This document shows positions 59,949 to 64,000 of a DNA stretch of 64,000 nt, piece after piece; position 1 is the first letter of the stretch; each line of letters opens with the position of its first letter. The stretch is taken from contig NC_010162.1 of NCBI RefSeq assembly GCF_000067165.1, forward strand, positions 12,078,501 through 12,142,500. The letters are read 5' to 3'. Under the pieces are notes generated by a model, which worked only from the letters and a program-made list of their open reading frames with translations, was not told the DNA's origin and ran no database searches. The position numbers were made by a program, and so were the translations under genes. The stretch is from Sorangium cellulosum So ce56. Lineage in GTDB: Bacteria; Myxococcota_A; Polyangia; Polyangiales; Polyangiaceae.

Positions 59949-60432
59949 TCACCGTCTCCCGAAAGCATTCGGCCGCCCGGCGTCGAGGAGCCGCGCCCTC
60001 GCGCGTGACGGTCGCGACCGGACGAGCGTAGCAAGCGACATGCCCCACACAAGCCTGGCAAGTCGCGGCGTATTTCGGCCGATCGCGCGCTCGCCGTGAA
60101 GCTGCGTTCACGTCGGCATGTGGCTCGCGCGTGGCGAGGCGAAGCGCGGCCCTGCCCCGATGTGCCGTGCCTCGCGGAGGTCACGCGGCGGCCGCCGCGA
60201 CATCGGGGGGCAGGGGGGACCGCAGGGGAGGGGGAATCGCAGGGGACCGTGAACCCTGAACCGCGGAGGAAAGCGGAGGACGGCGCGGCGCGGCGCGACC
60301 CTTTGGGGCGCGCAGGGGAACCCGTGCTACCGTTCCGCCGAGTTCCGGGCGGCTACCTCCGAACGAGGAAACCCGGCAGGCTCGCGCCTGGGGGGCCAGC
60401 CGTTCGCGAGGACACGGGGACCGGTCGAGCAG
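59949..60432. other. 484-bp divergent promoter region
   Basis: No credible gene; the long antisense frame running through here is a shadow. It has a 6-bp perfect palindrome CGTGAA/TTCACG with 6-bp centre at 60095-60112, a possible regulator site. Short G-rich repeats (GCAGGGGA-type) lie around 60218-60250. Confidence 0.35.
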
Positions 60433-62553
60433 ATGGATGTCACCTGCGAGCGTTGCAGCACCGAGTACGAGTTCGACGACGCGCTCGTGTCGGAGCGCGG
60501 CACGACGGTCAAGTGCACGAACTGCGGCTTCCAGTTCAAGGTCCGCCGCACCGACGGCGCGCTCCCCGAGAAGTGGGTGGTGCGCACGCTCGGCGGCCGG
60601 GAGCTCGAGTTCAAGATGCTCCGGGAGCTCCAGGCGGCGATCACCCAGGGCCAGATCACCCGCGATGACGTGATCTCGCGCGGCAACGCGAGGCCGCGGC
60701 GGCTCGGGTCGATCGCGGAGCTGGAGCCGTTCTTCAAGGGGCCCGGCAGCATCGTGATGGCCGGGACCGCGCTGGGCATCGGCGGGCCCTCGCCGTTCCC
60801 TGGCCGCTCGAGGTCGCTGACGCCTCCAGGGCTCGGCGGTCCGGCGCCGGCGCAGACCGAGCACTCGGTCGCGATCCCGCTCCCGCGGGCGGAGAGCGAC
60901 GCGGACATCGCCCCCGAGTCCATCCACGACGCAGAGACGGTCGTTCGGGACGTGCGGGAGGTCCAGTCGGGCAGGGAGCGCCCGTCGCCGCGCCGCGGGG
61001 CGCAGACCGCGGCCTACGACTCCGAGGCCAGCGTCCCTGCGCGGGTGATGACGAAGCCGGGCGCGCTGCCCGGGGTCGTGGTGCCGCCGGAAGAGGCGCC
61101 GCCGCTGCCGGACGGGCACCCCGCGCGCCGGCAGGAGCCGCGGACCCTCCGCGGCGCGGGGGTCGCCGAGGCGCGCCAGGGCGGCGTCAAGCCCGGGCCC
61201 GCGGACGCCGGCGGCGAGGGGCAGGGGCGCGCCGCAGGCGTCGTTCCGCTGCGGATGCCGAACAGCGTCCCACCGCCGCGCATCGAGCGCGCCGACAGCG
61301 CGGGAGAAGAAGCCCCCGTGGCGAGGCGCGGGGCGCCGCGCGCGGCGAGCGAGGATCACGCGTCGCGGCGGGCAGCGACGTCGGGGTCGCCGACCGCACC
61401 CGCGGAGCCCGAGGGGCGTCCCTCCTACGTCGACGAGGGGGACGGCGACGCGGGGATCACGTCGCTGCCCTCGAGGAGGACGGGGATCGCGCGGTGGGTG
61501 GTCGGCCTCATCGTCGTCGGCCTCATGGTGGTGAGCGCGGCGACCCTCGGGCCGAAGTACCTCAAGCCGGCCGTCCAGGCCCGGCCTGCGGCGAGCGACG
61601 ATCGCGTCTCGGCGCTGCTCGCCGACGGCGAGAAGAGCCTGGCCGAAGGGGATCCGGAGACGGCGAGGGACAAGCTCGTCAAGGCGAGCGCGCTCGCCGA
61701 GGACGACCCGCGCGTCGCGGCGGCGCTGGCCCGGGTCGAGACGGTGAACGCGGACGTGCGGTGGCTCCGGCTGCAGCTGCTCGCCGCAGGGGACGCGGAT
61801 CTGGACACGGCGCGGCACGAGCTCGACACCGCGATCGAGCGCGCCCGCAAGGCGGTCGAGCACGCGCGGCGCGTCGCGCCGGCGAACGCCGAGGTGACCC
61901 GCGCGGCGATCGATCTGCTCCGCATGCAGGGCGACCTCGCCTCCGCGCGGAAGCTCGTCGGCGCGATCTCGGCCGAGAGCGCGCAGCCGGAGAGCGCGCT
62001 GACGCTGGCCGCGCTCGATCTCGCCGAGGCTCATCCGAGCTGGGCCGCCGTGGTCGAGCGGCTCCGGACGGCGGGGAGCATCGAGCAGAGCCCCGGGCGA
62101 GCGCGGGCGCTCCTCGTCTATGCGCTCGCGAGGTCCGGCGATATCGCGGCCGCGCGCGCCGAGAACGAGCGCCTGCTGGCGACGAGCCGGCAGCACCCGC
62201 TCGCGCGCCCGCTCCGGGCCTTCATCGACCGGCTCGAGAAGGCGCAGGGCGAGACGGGAGGCGTCGCCGAGCCGGCGTCGAGCGCGCGCGCGGAGAGCCC
62301 GCAGCCGGGCGCTCCTCCGCCGAGCCCGTCGGCCGCGGCGAGCGCTCCTCCCGCGAGCCCGCCGGCCGCGCCGGCGCGCGTTCGCCGCGCGCCGGAGCCG
62401 GACGACGGCCGCGTGCCAGACGACTACGTCGCCCCGGGCGGCACCATCGACACGAGCGATCTGCCCGGCGTGCATCCGCCGCCGACCGCCGCGCCTGGAG
62501 CGACGGCGCCGACGATCGACACCTCGGATCTGCCTGGAATGAAGCATGAGTAA
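60433..62553 (+). CDS. MJ0042-type zinc-ribbon protein with TPR-like domain, membrane-spanning
   Basis: A 706-residue protein. A zinc ribbon at the start has CERC and CTNCGF (Cys5, 8, 28, 31), followed by a GYF_2-like segment (KWVVRTLGGRELEFKMLRELQAAITQGQITRDDVISR). Then comes about 250 residues of disordered Pro/Arg-rich sequence, one transmembrane helix (VVGLIVVGLMVVSAATL, about 352-370), and a helical TPR-like periplasmic part (LLADGEKSLAEGDPETARDKLVKASALAEDDP). The extreme C-terminus repeats IDTSDLPG twice. This architecture is typical of myxobacterial sensory/motility-associated proteins. Its end overlaps the sppA start by 8 bp. Confidence 0.85.
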   Translation: MDVTCERCSTEYEFDDALVSERGTTVKCTNCGFQFKVRRTDGALPEKWVVRTLGGRELEFKMLRELQAAITQGQITRDDVISRGNARPRRLGSIAELEPFFKGPGSIVMAGTALGIGGPSPFPGRSRSLTPPGLGGPAPAQTEHSVAIPLPRAESDADIAPESIHDAETVVRDVREVQSGRERPSPRRGAQTAAYDSEASVPARVMTKPGALPGVVVPPEEAPPLPDGHPARRQEPRTLRGAGVAEARQGGVKPGPADAGGEGQGRAAGVVPLRMPNSVPPPRIERADSAGEEAPVARRGAPRAASEDHASRRAATSGSPTAPAEPEGRPSYVDEGDGDAGITSLPSRRTGIARWVVGLIVVGLMVVSAATLGPKYLKPAVQARPAASDDRVSALLADGEKSLAEGDPETARDKLVKASALAEDDPRVAAALARVETVNADVRWLRLQLLAAGDADLDTARHELDTAIERARKAVEHARRVAPANAEVTRAAIDLLRMQGDLASARKLVGAISAESAQPESALTLAALDLAEAHPSWAAVVERLRTAGSIEQSPGRARALLVYALARSGDIAAARAENERLLATSRQHPLARPLRAFIDRLEKAQGETGGVAEPASSARAESPQPGAPPPSPSAAASAPPASPPAAPARVRRAPEPDDGRVPDDYVAPGGTIDTSDLPGVHPPPTAAPGATAPTIDTSDLPGMKHE

Positions 62554-64000
62554 GCGCCGAGCTCGAGGGGTGCGGTGGACCGGCGTCGGCGCCCTCGCCG
62601 TGGCGGCGTCGATGGCCGGGTGCACCGGGAGAGAGCGGGCGGCGGCGCTGCCGGCGCCCGCCGCGGCGGGCCTCGACGAGCCGGCGGTCATCGAGATCGA
62701 TCTCTCGCGCGGGCTCCCCGAGAGCGCGTCGGCGTCGCTCTTCGGCCCGCCGAGCGGCAGGACCCACGCGCAGCTCGTGCAGTCGTTGCGAGCGCTGTCC
62801 GAGTCCGCGAGCGCGAAGGGGTTCCTCGTGCGGCTCGGGAGCGCGCGCCTCGCGTTCGCGCGGGCCCACGAGATCGGCCGGATCCTCGGCGATGTCCGCG
62901 CGGCGGGGCGACCTGTCGTGTGCCACGCGGACGAGTACAACAACGCGACCATGCTGCTGGCGTCCATCGCCTGCAGCAAGCTCTGGCTCAGCCCTGCCGG
63001 GCAGGTCGACACGGTGGGGATCGCGGCGCAGCTGGTGTTCGCGAAGGGGCTCCTCGACAAGCTCAACGTGGATGTCGACTTCCTCCAGGTGGGGAAGTTC
63101 AAGGGCGCGAGCGAGCCGTTCACGCGGGAAGGGGCGAGCCCCGAGGCGCGTCGATCGCTCGAGTCCGCGCTCGGCGGGGTCCGCGAGGTGTGGCTGTCGG
63201 CCATCGTGGAGGGGCGCGGCAAGGAGGCGCTCCGGGAGGCCCTCGAGGACGGCCCGTTCGCGCCCGAGGAGGCGAAGGCGAGGGCGCTCGTGGACGAGAT
63301 CGGCGATCTCGAGTCCGCGACCGAGGACGCGAAGAAGCTCGCTGGCACCGAGCGCTCCGTGCCTCGGTTCGGCGGCGCCCCGCGCGATGCGAGCTTCTCC
63401 CGGAGCCTCGTGGACGTGTTCCGCTCGGTCTCCGGGGCGAGCTCGCTGGGGGCGCCGCACGTGGCGGTCGTCCCGGCGATCGGCGGCATCACCATGAGCG
63501 CCAAGGGCATGCCCATCGGCTCGTCGGACGGGATCGGCGAGCGCGAGCTCGGGAAAACGATCACGCGCCTCACCGAGGATCAGAGCGCGAAGGCGGTCGT
63601 GCTCCGGATCGACTCGCCCGGCGGCTCGGCGCTGGCCTCGGATCTGCTCTGGCAGAAGCTGATGCGGCTGCGGCAGCAGAAGCCGCTGGTCGTCTCGATC
63701 GGCGGGATGGCCGCGAGCGGCGGCTACTATCTCGCCTGCGCTGGCACCAAGATCGTCGCCGAGCGGACGAGCATCATCGGCTCGATAGGCGTCGTGGGCG
63801 GCAAGTTCGCCGTAGGGAAGGCGCTTGCGGACATCGGGATCAACGCGGAGACGGTCGCGGCCAACCCGGATCCTCAGCGGGCAGCGCGCGCCGCGTACAT
63901 GTCGGCGCTCACACCCTGGGACGAGCCCACACGCGCCCGTGTGCTCGCCTCCATGGAGGCGGTTTACGATCTGTTCCTGAAGCGCATCACGGCGGGACGG
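62546..64000 (+). CDS. sppA: Signal peptide peptidase SppA (67K type), 3' end outside window
   Basis: At least 485 codons. The N-terminus is a lipoprotein-like signal (LAVAASMAGC). The tandem SppA domains follow: in the first, GKFKGASEPFTREG supplies the general-base Lys186; in the second, VSIGGMAASGGYYLACAGTKI supplies Ser391. Lys and Ser in separate repeats is the E. coli-type 67K arrangement. It degrades signal peptides left in the membrane. The first-domain segments VHADEYNNATMLLASIACSKLWLSP and the second-domain VVLRIDSPGGSALASDLLW are recognisable. Its ATG lies in the last codons of the zinc-ribbon gene (8-bp overlap). Confidence 0.92.
   Translation, partial: MSKRRARGVRWTGVGALAVAASMAGCTGRERAAALPAPAAAGLDEPAVIEIDLSRGLPESASASLFGPPSGRTHAQLVQSLRALSESASAKGFLVRLGSARLAFARAHEIGRILGDVRAAGRPVVCHADEYNNATMLLASIACSKLWLSPAGQVDTVGIAAQLVFAKGLLDKLNVDVDFLQVGKFKGASEPFTREGASPEARRSLESALGGVREVWLSAIVEGRGKEALREALEDGPFAPEEAKARALVDEIGDLESATEDAKKLAGTERSVPRFGGAPRDASFSRSLVDVFRSVSGASSLGAPHVAVVPAIGGITMSAKGMPIGSSDGIGERELGKTITRLTEDQSAKAVVLRIDSPGGSALASDLLWQKLMRLRQQKPLVVSIGGMAASGGYYLACAGTKIVAERTSIIGSIGVVGGKFAVGKALADIGINAETVAANPDPQRAARAAYMSALTPWDEPTRARVLASMEAVYDLFLKRITAGR

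Noticed and set aside
60181..63573. Long minus-strand open frame of about 1,130 codons opposite the zinc-ribbon and SppA genes
   Set aside because: The plus-strand genes show clear domains (CxxC ribbon, SppA Lys/Ser); the antisense frame has no domain and Arg/Ser/Gly-rich composition expected from high-GC antisense translation.

Overview
The window looks like chromosome of a large-genome, very high-GC myxobacterium of the Sorangium/Polyangium group. The base composition, the near-exclusive G/C third codon positions, the many lipoproteins, a Ser/Thr kinase with a PEGA-like tail, a DUF1592/DUF1552 pair, a TIGR04563-type small protein and an MJ0042-type zinc-ribbon protein all point that way. 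This placement is inference from gene content; there is no rRNA in the window. I found no tRNA, rRNA, CRISPR array or replication origin.

Layout. 0-9 kb: a truncated lipoprotein gene, a ketopantoate-reductase-like gene, a two-gene AAA-ATPase + DUF4435/TOPRIM cassette that fits a PARIS-type anti-phage system, a lipid-kinase-like gene, a small lipoprotein, a YihY/BrkB membrane protein and a MerR/TipAS regulator with a textbook MerR operator. 9-22 kb: a two-domain anthraniloyl/salicylyl-CoA hydroxylase, the DUF1592 (CxxCH) / Tat-exported DUF1552 pair, an HdeD-like protein, an M15-like peptidase lipoprotein, a short-chain dehydrogenase, aminopeptidase P, a subtilase with a membrane tail, and a PDZ protein. 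23.5-33.4 kb: full-length polA, then an about 4.8 kb accessory island (decayed thiolase-like remnant, lipoprotein, GxSxG hydrolase and LysM protein pair, IS91-type transposase remnant), then a second, 5'-truncated and frameshifted copy of polA about 99% identical to the first, then rpsT. 33.5-45 kb: an ECF sigma factor with a membrane-anchored partner, a C-terminal processing protease, a glpA-glpB pair, a flavin oxidase/glycosyltransferase pair, and a single-chain isopropylmalate-dehydratase-type enzyme. 45-64 kb: alpha/beta hydrolase plus a kinase-fold lipoprotein, an FGE-type lipoprotein, prepilin peptidase, a Ser/Thr kinase, acyl-CoA ligase plus HAD hydrolase, a cluster of small stress-type membrane proteins, a Cys-rich lipoprotein, a zinc-ribbon/repeat membrane protein, and SppA running off the end.

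Most noteworthy: (i) the PARIS-like ATPase/TOPRIM pair; (ii) the partial polA duplication with an exact 100-bp deletion, whose 16 differences are mostly synonymous, bordered by a decayed IS91-like transposase; (iii) a candidate secretion-effector-like pair (LysM protein + GxSxG protein) inside the island between the polA copies; (iv) three unrelated long palindromic intergenic elements at 11.7, 19.4 and 57.4 kb; (v) an ECF sigma factor translationally coupled to an unusual membrane protein with a TonB-like end; (vi) a lipoprotein with a FAM20/HipA-like kinase outline but altered catalytic positions.
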